From Pseudovibrio sp. Ad37 (GTDB lineage Bacteria; Pseudomonadota; Alphaproteobacteria; Rhizobiales; Stappiaceae), in contig NZ_LMCF01000218.1 in assembly GCF_001623075.1 (NCBI RefSeq), positions 124,001-188,000 of the forward strand: a DNA stretch of 64,000 nt, given 5' to 3'. A program made the translations under genes and the position numbers. Under the pieces are notes generated by a model, which saw nothing but the letters and a program-made list of their open reading frames with translations, ran no database searches and had not been told where the DNA came from. Of the stretch, positions 26,964 through 35,653 are shown piece by piece. Numbering within the stretch: the stretch's first letter is position 1; each line of letters opens with the position of its first letter.

Positions 26964-27378
26964 ATGAACCCGATCATCTACCACAACCCAAAATGCGGCA
27001 CCTCCCGCAACACCCTCGCCATGCTCAAGCAGGCAGGCAGGCATGGAACCAGAGGTTATTGAGTACCTCAAAACCCCGCCTTCCCGCGCTACACTGGAAA
27101 AGCTGATCAAAGACAGCGGCCTCACCGTGCGCGAAATCCTGCGCAAAAAAGGCACGCCCTACGAAGAACTCGGCCTCGATGATGAAAAGTGGACCGACGC
27201 GCAGCTCATCGACTTCATCGAGCAACACCCGATCCTCATGAACCGCCCATTCGTCACCACCACCAAAGGCACCCGCCTCTGCCGCCCCTCCGAAGTCCTG
27301 CTGGAAATTCTGGATGAGGAACAGATAGGCGCATTCACCAAGGAAGACGGCGAAGTCGTCATTCCGGCAAAGGGTTAA
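26964..27378 (+). pseudogene. arsC: Arsenate reductase gene split by a CAGG-repeat frameshift
   Basis: Glutaredoxin-coupled ArsC of the E. coli R773/YfgD type. ATG 26964 opens MNPIIYHNPKCGTSRNT with the catalytic Cys, then runs to KQAG and goes out of frame. The rest (EPEVIEYLKTPPSRATLEK, then MNRPFVTTTKGTRLCRPSE) continues in the +1 frame from about 27043 to 27378. The break falls exactly in a tetranucleotide tract CAGG-CAGG-CAGG-CA (27030-27043). Removing one CAGG joins the halves as a normal protein of about 136 residues. As written neither half is functional: the second lacks the nucleophilic Cys. Either a slippage mutation, a phase-variable state or an assembly error. Confidence 0.85.
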
Positions 27379-27381
27379 GCC

Positions 27382-28098
27382 GTGTCTGAGATGTCTTCTG
27401 ATCTGCCAAAGGTGGAGGCCGACAGCTTCCACCCCATCAACACCAGTGCTCTACGCAAAGACGATGCGCCAGACCACGCCCCACGCATCCTGCTGCTCTA
27501 CGGCTCCCTGCGCAAACGCTCCTTCTCCCGCCTCGCAGTGCTGGAAGCCCAGCGCATACTGGAGCAGCTCGGCGCCGAGACGCGCATCTTCAACCCAAGC
27601 GGCCTGCCACTGGCTGATGATGCAGAGCCTAACCACCCCAAGGTGCAGGAACTGCGTGAGCTGATGATGTGGTCCGAAGGTCAGGTCTGGTGCTCACCAG
27701 AGCGCCACGGCTCCATGACCGGCATCATGAAAACTATGATTGACTGGGTGCCCCTCTCCGTCGGCGCTGTCCGCCCAACTCAAGGCAAGACACTGGCTCT
27801 GATGCAGGTCAGCGGCGGTTCCCAAAGCTTCAACGCCGTCAACCAGATGCGCGTACTCGGCCGCTGGATGCGCATGGTCACCATTCCAAACCAGTCCTCC
27901 ATCCCCAAAGCGTTTCTGGAGTTCGACGAGACCGACCGCATGAAGCCGTCCTCTCTCTACGATCGCGTGGTGGACGTTATGGAAGAACTCATGAAATTCA
28001 CCCACCTCACCCGCGGCCATGCAGACTACCTGACCGACCGCTACTCCGAACGCAAAGAAACCGCAGCAGAACTCTCTGCAAGGGTGAACACGAAGTAA
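27382..28098 (+). CDS. arsH: Organoarsenical oxidase / NADPH-FMN oxidoreductase ArsH
   Basis: Flavodoxin-fold protein of 238 residues that oxidises trivalent methylarsenicals with NADPH and FMN (family knowledge). FMN-binding [15 protein letters not shown] near residue 40, [20 protein letters not shown] and [18 protein letters not shown] are ArsH signatures. The start GTG 27382 lies three bases after the arsC stop, indicating coupling to the operon. There is no arsB, acr3 or arsP efflux gene between or beside these genes. Confidence 0.93.
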   Translation: MSEMSSDLPKVEADSFHPINTSALRKDDAPDHAPRILLLYGSLRKRSFSRLAVLEAQRILEQLGAETRIFNPSGLPLADDAEPNHPKVQELRELMMWSEGQVWCSPERHGSMTGIMKTMIDWVPLSVGAVRPTQGKTLALMQVSGGSQSFNAVNQMRVLGRWMRMVTIPNQSSIPKAFLEFDETDRMKPSSLYDRVVDVMEELMKFTHLTRGHADYLTDRYSERKETAAELSARVNTK

Positions 28099-28150
28099 GA
28101 ACGGCACACCTCACGGCAAGGGGCTCAGCTCTCAGCCAGCAAGCCATCAC

Positions 28151-28194
28151 ACCATAAGCGCGCTACAACCCAAAAACCTCAGCGCGCTTATGGT
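28151..28194. repeat. 14-bp perfect inverted repeat between arsH and GlcNAc-kinase gene
   Basis: ACCATAAGCGCGCT (28151-28164) and its complement (28181-28194), 16-nt spacer. No T-run follows on either strand, so it is not a standard terminator; it could be a regulator site or a factor-aided terminator. Confidence 0.65.
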
Positions 28195-28381
28195 CTTCGA
28201 GGTCCAACACTGGCCAAGGCGCTTGCTCATCAACAAACTGGTCAGCCAACACATCCTATTCCAGCCACCGTCACCACTCCCCCTCAACCCACCGCCCGCT
28301 AAAACTGACAAGTCTCAACCATGCATTAAACACCTGCTGCCATACACAGCAGTGGGATTGGAACAAACAGAGGCAAGCTTC

Positions 28382-29260
28382 ATGGATTACATTCTGGGTG
28401 TTGATGGCGGTGGCTCCAGTTGTCGTGCTGCAATCGCAACGGCAGATGGACGTTTGCTGGGACGCGGCAAAGCCGGATCAGCCAACATCTACAGCGACCC
28501 GACCCAGAGCCTCAGCTCCATTCTCCATGCCGCCAAAGAGGCCTGCAAGGACGCAGGGCTGACCGAAGAGGCCTTGCAACAAACATTCGCAGTGCTGGGG
28601 CTGGCAGGCGCCAACGCCCACAACGCCCACAACGACCCCATTGGCCTTGCCGAAAACCTGCCGTTCGCCGCCGTTCAGGTCGTCTCCGACAGCTTAATCG
28701 CATTGGAAGGCGCTCATGATTCTGACGACGGTGTCATCGGCATCCTCGGCACAGGGTCCAACTTCATGGCCCGCAAAGGCGAAAAGCACTATTACCTTGG
28801 CGGCTGGGGCTTCCATTGCGGGGATCAGGGCAGCGGCGCCAAAATGGGCGAACGCGCACTGGAAGAAGCCTTGCTCGCCCACGACGGCCTGCGCAGCCTC
28901 TGTCCGTTAACGGAGCACATTCTGCGCCAGTTTAACGACGATCCGCGTAAGCTTTCCGAGTTTGCCCGCACCGCAAAGCCAAAAGACTTTGGCGAGTTCA
29001 TGCCCATCATCCTTGTCTATGCCAAGCAACAAAGCCGCCTTGCCCTCGACATTGTCGAGGAAGGCACCACCTATGTGGCCTCCGCCCTCCGGCTTTTAAG
29101 CGATGATGGCAAACTCCCCATCGCTTTGCTCGGCGGCCTGAGCCACGCCTACGACTCGTTTCTGCCTCCAGACCTGAAGCAGTTCATCGTGCCCGCCAAG
29201 AACGACGCCCTGCGCGGGGCTCTGGCAATGGCAGAGCGTGAGAACGCCCTGAACACCTGA
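28382..29260 (+). CDS. BadF/BadG-type ATPase, probable N-acetylglucosamine kinase
   Basis: 292 residues of the sugar-kinase/actin fold. Phosphate loop ILGVDGGGSSCRAAIATADG at the N-terminus, AVLGLAGANAHN, the adenosine loop GVIGILGTGSNFMARKG and GGWGFHCGDQGSGAKMGERA match the GlcNAc-kinase branch of the BadF/BadG family. The frame is open 64 codons upstream, but ATG 28382 (MDYILGVDGGG) is the natural start. With the chitinase at 11.7 kb it could feed GlcNAc into metabolism (inference). Other sugar or glucosamine specificity is possible. Confidence 0.82.
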   Translation: MDYILGVDGGGSSCRAAIATADGRLLGRGKAGSANIYSDPTQSLSSILHAAKEACKDAGLTEEALQQTFAVLGLAGANAHNAHNDPIGLAENLPFAAVQVVSDSLIALEGAHDSDDGVIGILGTGSNFMARKGEKHYYLGGWGFHCGDQGSGAKMGERALEEALLAHDGLRSLCPLTEHILRQFNDDPRKLSEFARTAKPKDFGEFMPIILVYAKQQSRLALDIVEEGTTYVASALRLLSDDGKLPIALLGGLSHAYDSFLPPDLKQFIVPAKNDALRGALAMAERENALNT

Positions 29261-29288
29261 AGCTCGCCTCTGCAAAAGTCTGGCCAGT

Positions 29289-29897
29289 CTACTGCTGATG
29301 CACCATCACAGTATTGCCTGGCGCATAGACAGTAAGCGTATTGCCAGCAGCAACATCTGAAGTTTTAAGCCCGTTCCCACGCTGTGTGTAAAGCACATTG
29401 GTCCCGTTGCTCGTCACAGCAAGCCCGGCTTCGTTGTTATTGCCATGTTGCCATAACGTGCCCTTGGAACTGCTGCCAGACACCTCCACAGCCCCCTGAT
29501 TGGCATCCCCCGTCTGGAACAGGTTACCGGTTGAATTATCACCCGAAATCACAACACTCGCATCATTGCCAACACCAGCAGCAGAAGGCGCGAGAAAGCT
29601 GTTGCGCACAGCAAGCGCAGCAACATTATCTGCTGTATCCAACGTGTTTTTGGAAGCGCCAAAAATCTTGCCAACAAACCATGTTCCGCGCAAAGCCTGT
29701 TGCCCCAGACCTGCAGCAAGAGTGTCTCCACCTTGCAAAACAGTAGCCTCACTGTTGCTCGCACTTTGCGAAACCTGAACTTCGTGATTGTCCCCCACCT
29801 GCCGGATGAGAGCCGTGTTCCCATCACCTGCAAAAGCCGCAGACTGCATCAAAACAGATGCCAGAATAAAACCAGCTAATTTCCTAAACATATCCAT
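29289..29897 (-). CDS. Secreted curlin-repeat protein (small subunit)
   Basis: About 202 residues. Signal peptide (LAGFILASVLMQSAAFA) followed at once by the mature GDGNTALIRQVGDNHEVQVS. Curlin-type strands with Q-x-G-x-x-N spacing: IRQVGDNHE, VLQGGD, NLFQTGDANQ, TLWQHGNNNE, LYTQRGNG. Less regular than CsgA, with a non-repeat stretch in the middle (WFVGKIFGASKNTLD). Last of three curlin-like genes on the minus strand, downstream of csgF-csgG. Probably a minor fibre subunit or nucleator; which of CsgA or CsgB it matches cannot be decided by eye. Confidence 0.72.
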   Translation of the reverse strand: MDMFRKLAGFILASVLMQSAAFAGDGNTALIRQVGDNHEVQVSQSASNSEATVLQGGDTLAAGLGQQALRGTWFVGKIFGASKNTLDTADNVAALAVRNSFLAPSAAGVGNDASVVISGDNSTGNLFQTGDANQGAVEVSGSSSKGTLWQHGNNNEAGLAVTSNGTNVLYTQRGNGLKTSDVAAGNTLTVYAPGNTVMVHQQ

Positions 29898-29932
29898 CAC
29901 CCGAAAATTCGGAGCGAGGAGCCCACTGAAGG

Positions 29933-30457
29933 CTATTGCCCCTGCATGATACTCAGAGAATTTCCATCTCCAAATTGATTGAAGAGCGCGCGGTTGTTGT
30001 TCCCGAACTGCCCCACCAGCGCATTGTTGTTGTGCCCATAAGTTCTGCCAGAGAGCGCATTGCCATATCCATATTGGATAAACCCAAAGCCATTCCCGGT
30101 TCCCTCAGCCTCATAAAGCACCGTATTCCCGGTCCCAATGATCAGCCCCTGCCCGGCAACCGGAGAGTTAGGTACATCACTCACAAGTTCCGGCATCACG
30201 GGAAGGATCAAAGTAGCGTAACTTTCTTCTAGCCCCCGAAGACTGATGGTGTTCCCACCAAACTCCGTCACTTGAGGAATGTTACCCGTAAACACCTTTG
30301 CGCTCTTGTCCTCCAGTAGTTGAGAGGTTGAGGCACCCTGCTGATACCCAGAGACATCAACTTGCGGAATAACCGCCATTTCCTGGGCAGAAACTCCAGA
30401 AAGAGCACCACAAACAGCACTACCAAAAACGAAAAAACCAACACGCCCAAACAACAT
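29933..30457 (-). CDS. Secreted curlin-repeat protein, CsgB-like candidate
   Basis: 174 residues with signal peptide (VGFFVFGSAVCGALSGVSA). The first half is not repetitive; the last third carries curlin strands GFIQYGYGNALSG, GHNNNALVGQFGNNN and RALFNQFGDGNSLSIMQGQ. A non-repeat head with a curlin tail suggests an anchor or nucleator. The gap to the next curlin gene downstream is 35 bp, so they are likely cotranscribed; the gene upstream is separated by a terminator at 30546. Confidence 0.7.
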   Translation of the reverse strand: MLFGRVGFFVFGSAVCGALSGVSAQEMAVIPQVDVSGYQQGASTSQLLEDKSAKVFTGNIPQVTEFGGNTISLRGLEESYATLILPVMPELVSDVPNSPVAGQGLIIGTGNTVLYEAEGTGNGFGFIQYGYGNALSGRTYGHNNNALVGQFGNNNRALFNQFGDGNSLSIMQGQ

Positions 30458-30540
30458 TGCAATGCTCCGGAAGTGGACTACGCCACTCCCATCACATCAC
30501 AGCGGTTTCTATTTTTTCTGGATTCAGTCACTAAAACTAA

Positions 30541-30570
30541 AAAGACCCCGGCCCGTAGGCCGGGGGAAAA
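30541..30570 (-). terminator. Terminator of the large curlin gene
   Basis: CCCCGGCC-CGTA-GGCCGGGG (30546-30565), perfect 8-bp stem; minus strand continues GTCTTTTTAG. Confidence 0.85.
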
Positions 30571-30574
30571 AGAC

Positions 30575-32134
30575 TTACCAGTTGGAACCCATCAATGTAT
30601 TGAACGGAACAGAACTGTCAGTCACGATAGCTGGAACTCCCACACTGGCAGCCCCCTGATTAATGGTCGCAGAGTTGCTGTCACCCGTCTGGCTGACATT
30701 AGCAACGTTGAAGTCGCCCTTCTGGCCAACCATTGCTCTGTTGTGGCTTCCCATCACAGAGACGCCGGCTTCGTTGTAATCACCGATCTGCCCGACCTGA
30801 ATGTGGTTATCATTGCTGGTAGAAGCGTCAGTCCGATTACCAACATTACCGGTGATAGAGTTGCCTGTACCGTTCTGGGTGAGGAAGATCTTGTTCTGAT
30901 CACCATTAACGTCTTCAAAATCGATGTTGTTGCCATCACCACCTTTTTGAATGAACTGCAGGCGGTTATAGCTACCATCAACAACACCAACAGTTACGCC
31001 GTTGTCGCTTGTCGTCTGCAACACATAGAACTTGTTGAGGTTCGGACCATTCAAGCCATCAATGTAAACGCCGTTGTTATCACCAGACTGCTTCACAGCA
31101 ATATACTGCCGATCGCCCCATGAATAACCGGAGAAGGCATTGCCAGCACCAGACTGCTGAATGGAAACTTTGCCGTTAGTACCAGCACCCACGTAGTCAA
31201 CTGTGTTGGAGTCTCCAGCCTGACGCGCACGGATCATAAAGTTACTGCCGTTTAGACTGACATCAATATCCTGCATGTCACCAGTCTGGCGGTATCCAGC
31301 ATCATTCATGTCACCTTCAATGACAGATTTGGTGTAGGACTGATTCGAACCAGCATCCTGAACCAGATCGACCATATTGCCGACACCTCTGGACTCAAGC
31401 CAGAAATTGTTGCGTGAACCATTCTGAAGAGCTGATGTGTCGTTGGCAGAACCAACCTGAATCAGCTTTGCACCATGGGATGGACCTTCAACGACAGGAG
31501 TACCCGTTCCCGTTGGATCTGGTGGAACATCATCGATATTGGCACCATTAAGTTCCCCACGCTGACGGATTGAAGCGGTGTTAACTCCACCAACAGCATT
31601 GGTGTTTTCTTGAGTAACCCGAGCCACAACGTTGGTATCACCGCGCTGGTCAATTGTCAGGCTGTTCTGCAAGGCAACAGCACCGACTTGACCAGTCTGG
31701 TTGACACGCCAGACACGATGATCAGGAGTACGATCAGAGGGAGAACCATTTGCACGCTGCAAGATGCTTGCAGTGTTCTGGTCACCAGACTGAGTGACAT
31801 TTCTTACCATCTGATTGTTATCTTGGTTGACGGAAAGAGTGTTGCTGGCGCCATGCTGCACCATTTGACCATGATGGTTGGTGTTAGCAGTGCGGTTGTT
31901 ACCTGCAATGTTGTTGCTGCCAGTCTGCAGTACAGTCGCAGTGTTTCCGCCACCTGCAGTGTTGGTCTGCACTACAATCGCATCGTTGCTGTCGCCAATC
32001 TGGGTGATTGTACCCGTGTTGCCTGCACCAGCAAGATTTACCTGGCTCAGAGAAGATGCATTACCATCTCCCGCATGAGCAGCAGCAACTGAAAATGCCA
32101 AAGCTGAACATGACAAAATAAGAATTTGCTTCAT
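30575..32134 (-). CDS. Large secreted curlin-repeat protein (major curli subunit candidate)
   Basis: 519 residues: signal peptide MKQILILSCSALAFSVAAAHA, then about two dozen curlin strands spaced Q-x-G-x-x-N (for example TITQIGDSNDA, VLQTGSNN, NVTQSGDQNTAS, IQQSGAGN, VKQSGDNN, LTQNGTGN, VSQTGDSNSATINQ). Rich in Asn, Gln, Gly and Ser, nearly free of Cys. E. coli CsgA has five repeats in 151 residues, so this one is several times larger and would build a long beta-solenoid. It lies 250 bp downstream of csgG and ends in its own strong terminator, as expected for a highly expressed fibre subunit. Confidence 0.82.
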   Translation of the reverse strand: MKQILILSCSALAFSVAAAHAGDGNASSLSQVNLAGAGNTGTITQIGDSNDAIVVQTNTAGGGNTATVLQTGSNNIAGNNRTANTNHHGQMVQHGASNTLSVNQDNNQMVRNVTQSGDQNTASILQRANGSPSDRTPDHRVWRVNQTGQVGAVALQNSLTIDQRGDTNVVARVTQENTNAVGGVNTASIRQRGELNGANIDDVPPDPTGTGTPVVEGPSHGAKLIQVGSANDTSALQNGSRNNFWLESRGVGNMVDLVQDAGSNQSYTKSVIEGDMNDAGYRQTGDMQDIDVSLNGSNFMIRARQAGDSNTVDYVGAGTNGKVSIQQSGAGNAFSGYSWGDRQYIAVKQSGDNNGVYIDGLNGPNLNKFYVLQTTSDNGVTVGVVDGSYNRLQFIQKGGDGNNIDFEDVNGDQNKIFLTQNGTGNSITGNVGNRTDASTSNDNHIQVGQIGDYNEAGVSVMGSHNRAMVGQKGDFNVANVSQTGDSNSATINQGAASVGVPAIVTDSSVPFNTLMGSNW

Positions 32135-32211
32135 AATTACGAACCTTCACCTATAATAGTTCGGGTGAGCAAAGGAGATTGTAACCAATCACATTTGCTC
32201 CGTTGCGACAT

Positions 32212-32247
32212 GAGGGTGTGTGAGTTTTTGCGAGGTCGCACACCCTC
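32212..32247. other. Hairpin in the csgG / curlin gap
   Basis: GAGGGTGTG and CACACCCTC pair (9 bp) around an 18-nt loop. No T-run directly after it. It could attenuate read-through from csgG or sit in the leader of the large curlin mRNA. Confidence 0.5.
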
Positions 32248-32384
32248 TATTACCGTTTTTACGGTAACCGAGATCTCTTGCCACCATTTCTCATAGTCAC
32301 TTATTTTCAATGTCTTAGAGAAATTTTGGATCAAGAGGAAAAAGATGGATGTTGTTCTAGAACTGCTGAACATTTTGCAACATC

Positions 32385-33335
32385 CTAAGATTTCTTATTC
32401 GCCCACAGGTTTGACCGTGCTAGTGGAACACTGCCCCGATATGGACCCATATTCGATGGGGGGCGAGCCTTTTTAACCTTTACACGCTGGGTGACCTGTG
32501 CCTTCTCAGATGTGTATTCCTGATACAAAGCATTGGCTTGAGCCGGGTTCTCAAAACTCCAGGCTCCAACACGCGCCCCTTCCATGACAATGGAATAAAC
32601 CGCCTTCTCAATGGCCTGCTGCACAGCAAGGGTGACAGGCTCATTCTTGGTGATGCCAGCTTCGGCTTCTAAAATTTCATCTAAAGCGATGTAGCGGAAC
32701 GCGCCACCTTTCAACCCGACAGAGACAACGGATTTCTGAACCATCACGTTGGCCATGACTTCACCGGTTCGTGTGCTGACAGCACGCAGCGAAACCGTCA
32801 CGTCATCCTGCCGGTAATCCGCATTTCCGCCAATGCCCAGATAACGAGCCCCTAATCCGCCTGTTCGGGTGTTGCTATCATACCCGACAACGCCACCCTC
32901 AAAAAGAACTCCCGCATAAAGCAGTGGTGGCAGGACCTTCGGATCAACTTTGTCTTCACCCAGATAGATTTTGCGGATCTGCGTAACGATCTGGCGTTCT
33001 TTCAGCAAAGCATCAAGATTGCCCCTTTCAACCACACGGAACCATTTGCGATCCCCGGCATCCTGAAGCGCACGAACCAGCATAGTGTCAGCGCCCTGCG
33101 TCACAGATCGTGACAGCGTCTGGACCTTGTCAGACGGCTTATACTGGCCTGTCAGATCCTGATAACTGTAGACAGCAGCGTAAATCGGTTCCTTCGGAGC
33201 GGGCAGCTTTTTCAGTTTGCTGGCTTGCACCGAAATCGTTGCAAGCTGAGGTCCGGGACTAAATGCCATGCGTGTTACCGGCCCGCAGGCAGACAACGAC
33301 AACGCCATGGCAACAACAATGGATTTCTTCATCAT
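32385..33335 (-). CDS. csgG: Curli secretion channel lipoprotein
   Basis: Outer-membrane secretion pore for curli subunits. Lipobox LSLSACG at the end of the signal peptide gives a lipidated Cys. AAVYSYQDLTGQYKPSD, GADTMLVRALQDA, FRVVERGNLDALLKERQ and YAGVLFEGGVVGYDSN are CsgG signatures. 316 residues against 277 in E. coli; the extra length is a basic tail (VKVKKARPPSNMG) at the C-terminus. It begins 15 bp after csgF, and the two form an operon. Confidence 0.95.
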   Translation of the reverse strand: MMKKSIVVAMALSLSACGPVTRMAFSPGPQLATISVQASKLKKLPAPKEPIYAAVYSYQDLTGQYKPSDKVQTLSRSVTQGADTMLVRALQDAGDRKWFRVVERGNLDALLKERQIVTQIRKIYLGEDKVDPKVLPPLLYAGVLFEGGVVGYDSNTRTGGLGARYLGIGGNADYRQDDVTVSLRAVSTRTGEVMANVMVQKSVVSVGLKGGAFRYIALDEILEAEAGITKNEPVTLAVQQAIEKAVYSIVMEGARVGAWSFENPAQANALYQEYTSEKAQVTQRVKVKKARPPSNMGPYRGSVPLARSNLWANKKS

Positions 33336-33350
33336 ATCAATAACCTGGCA

Positions 33351-33818
33351 TTAATTTATGGGAGTACTGTCTTGCAGGACAGGAACCGTGATATCGGTAA
33401 TGGCACCCGTGCTTTCATCAATAATCTGCAGCTGAATGGAATCTGTGCCGCGAACAAACGAAACCTTCTGGTCGCCAAAGCTCACAGTGCCGCTGTCTTT
33501 CGGATCATCACCAAAAATCGCCTGGGATACCTGATCCGCCAAAGCATAAATCAGTCGGTTCTGAAGCTGGCGTACAAACAAATCAGCCAGGCTACTGCCA
33601 GAACCATCAGCACCGCTACCAGACCCGGAACCATACTTGTTGCTTCCTCCGACAGTCGCAGTTTTCTGGGCATTCGCCGTTGCAAAAAGGTGAGTGGTAT
33701 TAGCCGCATATCCGCCAAAGCTCGGATTAGTCGGCTGATAAACAAGTTGTTGTGCGTGAGAGGAGCCAACACTGAGGACACACCCCAGCATAAGCCCGAG
33801 AGCAGAATTTAGTCTCAT
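33351..33818 (-). CDS. csgF: Curli assembly protein CsgF
   Basis: Surface-exposed factor that plugs CsgG and couples fibre nucleation to secretion. Signal peptide ends at SSHAQ; the mature N-terminus QLVYQPTNPSFGGYAANTTH is the CsgF hallmark that inserts in the CsgG channel. 155 residues, with a Gly/Ser-rich linker (YGSGSGSGADGSGSS) longer than in E. coli. First gene of the csgFG unit; no csgE or csgD precedes it. Confidence 0.95.
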   Translation of the reverse strand: MRLNSALGLMLGCVLSVGSSHAQQLVYQPTNPSFGGYAANTTHLFATANAQKTATVGGSNKYGSGSGSGADGSGSSLADLFVRQLQNRLIYALADQVSQAIFGDDPKDSGTVSFGDQKVSFVRGTDSIQLQIIDESTGAITDITVPVLQDSTPIN

Positions 33819-34162
33819 AGCAACCCCTAATCTAACGAGGACTTCACGATAAATTTCTGAGAAAGAAAGTGTCAGTTGTATCGATGTAGCTTTGGTATAT
33901 TAGGGGATTACAATTGTGTCATCTCACGACATATCGAGGTATTAGTTTCTTTTAACAAGGTAAGAACCAAATGATTACTTTAGTTCAATTTCACCTAGCG
34001 AATACCTGATAGAAAATATTACCTATAAATTCATGGTGTTATAAATATCAATTCTAATAGAGCCCACACGATTACATCATGCAGATAGCATAAATGCATA
34101 ACTTGAATGCAAGTTACATCAAGGCAGCCGTTCTAAAAGGGAAATGAACAAGATAGGAAAGG
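33819..34162. other. AT-rich gap upstream of csgF
   Basis: About 340 bp between csgF and the tRNA gene. No frame or hairpin that I can support; expected to hold the curli promoter. Confidence 0.5.
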
Positions 34163-34239
34163 TGGTAGGCCCGGAGGGACTTGAACCCCCAACCAGTCCG
34201 TTATGAGCGGACGGCTCTAACCAGTTGAGCTACAGGCCC
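34163..34239 (-). tRNA. tRNA with CAT anticodon, probably tRNA-Ile2
   Basis: Minus strand folds as a cloverleaf: acceptor GGGCCTG with CGGGCCT, D-arm AGCTCAACTGGTTAGAGC, anticodon stem GTCCG/CGGAC with loop CTCATAA, T-arm GGGGGTTCAAGTCCCTC, and encoded CCA. The anticodon is CAT. Its body is closer to the alphaproteobacterial lysidine-modified tRNA-Ile2 than to elongator or initiator tRNA-Met, but identity depends on TilS modification. Confidence 0.9.
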
Positions 34240-34442
34240 TTACCGAAGACAGGTTCTACACCAACAACCACGGCTGAGTAAATTGTTTATAGCAGAGAGG
34301 GGGGCAGATCCTGTTGAAACTTGGGGATGCGCCTTTTCCCCGGCAGATCAACAGAGCATTCATCACAAAGCTTTATAAATACCTGATTTTAAGAGACTAT
34401 GTGAAAACTAACAGCTTCCGGCAGCCTGATCCCTTGGAGTGC

Positions 34443-35528
34443 ATGATGCGCCAGCCTCTTATTAAGTTCACCGCCTCTTTGTTCCTTCTTGTCATTATTG
34501 GCTGGCTACTCTTCATAGGGCGCTCCCTCATTATACCCCTGATTATCGCATTGGTGCTTTGGTACATTATCAACTCCATGTCCTCTGCCCTGCGACATTT
34601 GCCTGTGGTTGGACCGTATCTGCCGCGCCCACTCACCATTTTGCTGGCCCTGTTCGCGATCTTTTATGTCGTCGGCATCCTGTTCAACATTGTCTCAGTC
34701 AACCTGCAGCAACTGGCGTTCGACGCACCAACCTATCAGGGGCGGCTGGATGAGCTGCTGCTCAAGCTTGCCAACCAACTGAACATGGAAAAGCCGCTCC
34801 AGCTTTCAGACATCCTGCCCAACTTCTCGCTAAGCGCAGCCCTCAGCACCGGAGCATCCGTTCTCACCAGTCTGGCCGGATCCAGCTCACTGGTCTTCAT
34901 CTACGTGCTCTTTATGATCTTTGAGGCGGCAACCTTTGACAAAAAGCTCGCCGCCCTCTTTGAAGATTCCGACCGCGTACAGCTTGCGTTCGCCATCCGT
35001 GGAGAGATTGGTCGTCGCATGCGTCACTACATGGGTATCAAAACCGGTGTCAGCATCATCACCGGTTTCCTCACCTACGGCATCACGTCATGGGCAGACC
35101 TGCCTTACGCGGCCCTTTTCGGGTTCATCGCCTTCCTGCTCAACTACATCCCGACCATTGGCTCTCTGATTGCCGTCATCTTCCCAAGCCTGTTGTCACT
35201 GGTCTATTTTGACACCCTCACACCATTTATCGCGATTACTCTTGGGCTGGGAGCAGTTCAGTTCATTCTCGGCAATCTGGTGGAACCACGTCTGATGGGC
35301 ACACAACTTAACATTTCACCCCTCGTTATTATGATCTCATTGAGCTTTTGGGGGGCATTATGGGGCGTTATTGGAATGGTGCTGTGCGTGCCGCTTGTCG
35401 TGCTTGCCATCATCATTTGCGCCCAGTTCCCATCTTCGCGCCCCATTGCAATCCTGTTGTCGGGGGATGGCAATGTCGGCGATCCGATAAACCTGGATCA
35501 TCAAAATCAAACCCGTGAATTGACATGA
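34443..35528 (+). CDS. AI-2E family transporter (UPF0118)
   Basis: 361-residue inner-membrane protein with about eight helices (FTASLFLLVIIGWLLFIG, LIIPLIIALVLWYIINSM and others). PDLQ-like loop region, LPYAALFGFIAFLLNYIPTIG and VEPRLMGTQLNISPLVIM are the conserved signatures of the PerM/TqsA family. Members have been linked to autoinducer-2 export or Na+/H+ antiport; substrate here is unknown. The frame opens at TTG 34314, but ATG 34443 (MMRQPLIKF) with GGAG upstream is preferred. Confidence 0.88.
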   Translation: MMRQPLIKFTASLFLLVIIGWLLFIGRSLIIPLIIALVLWYIINSMSSALRHLPVVGPYLPRPLTILLALFAIFYVVGILFNIVSVNLQQLAFDAPTYQGRLDELLLKLANQLNMEKPLQLSDILPNFSLSAALSTGASVLTSLAGSSSLVFIYVLFMIFEAATFDKKLAALFEDSDRVQLAFAIRGEIGRRMRHYMGIKTGVSIITGFLTYGITSWADLPYAALFGFIAFLLNYIPTIGSLIAVIFPSLLSLVYFDTLTPFIAITLGLGAVQFILGNLVEPRLMGTQLNISPLVIMISLSFWGALWGVIGMVLCVPLVVLAIIICAQFPSSRPIAILLSGDGNVGDPINLDHQNQTRELT

Positions 35529-35653
35529 TCACGCCTGAGAGCCGCCGCAATTGTAACTTCTAATTGCATTTCTCGATATTCGGCTGATCAAGAATGACAG
35601 TCCGCAGCACGGATCAGGCATCAGCCTCAACAAATTTGAAACTGGAGATTTTA

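Noticed and set aside
30362-31123. 253-codon plus-strand frame across the curlin genes
   Set aside because: Arises from the repeated curlin codons read antisense; the minus-strand protein has signal peptide and repeat signature.
30600-32100. Regularly spaced short repeats, possible CRISPR
   Set aside because: Repeats are divergent, in frame, and encode Q-x-G-x-x-N curlin strands; no identical direct repeats or cas genes.
34314-34442. N-terminal extension of the AI-2E family gene from TTG 34314
   Set aside because: Extension is polar and unlike family members; ATG 34443 has a better ribosome site.
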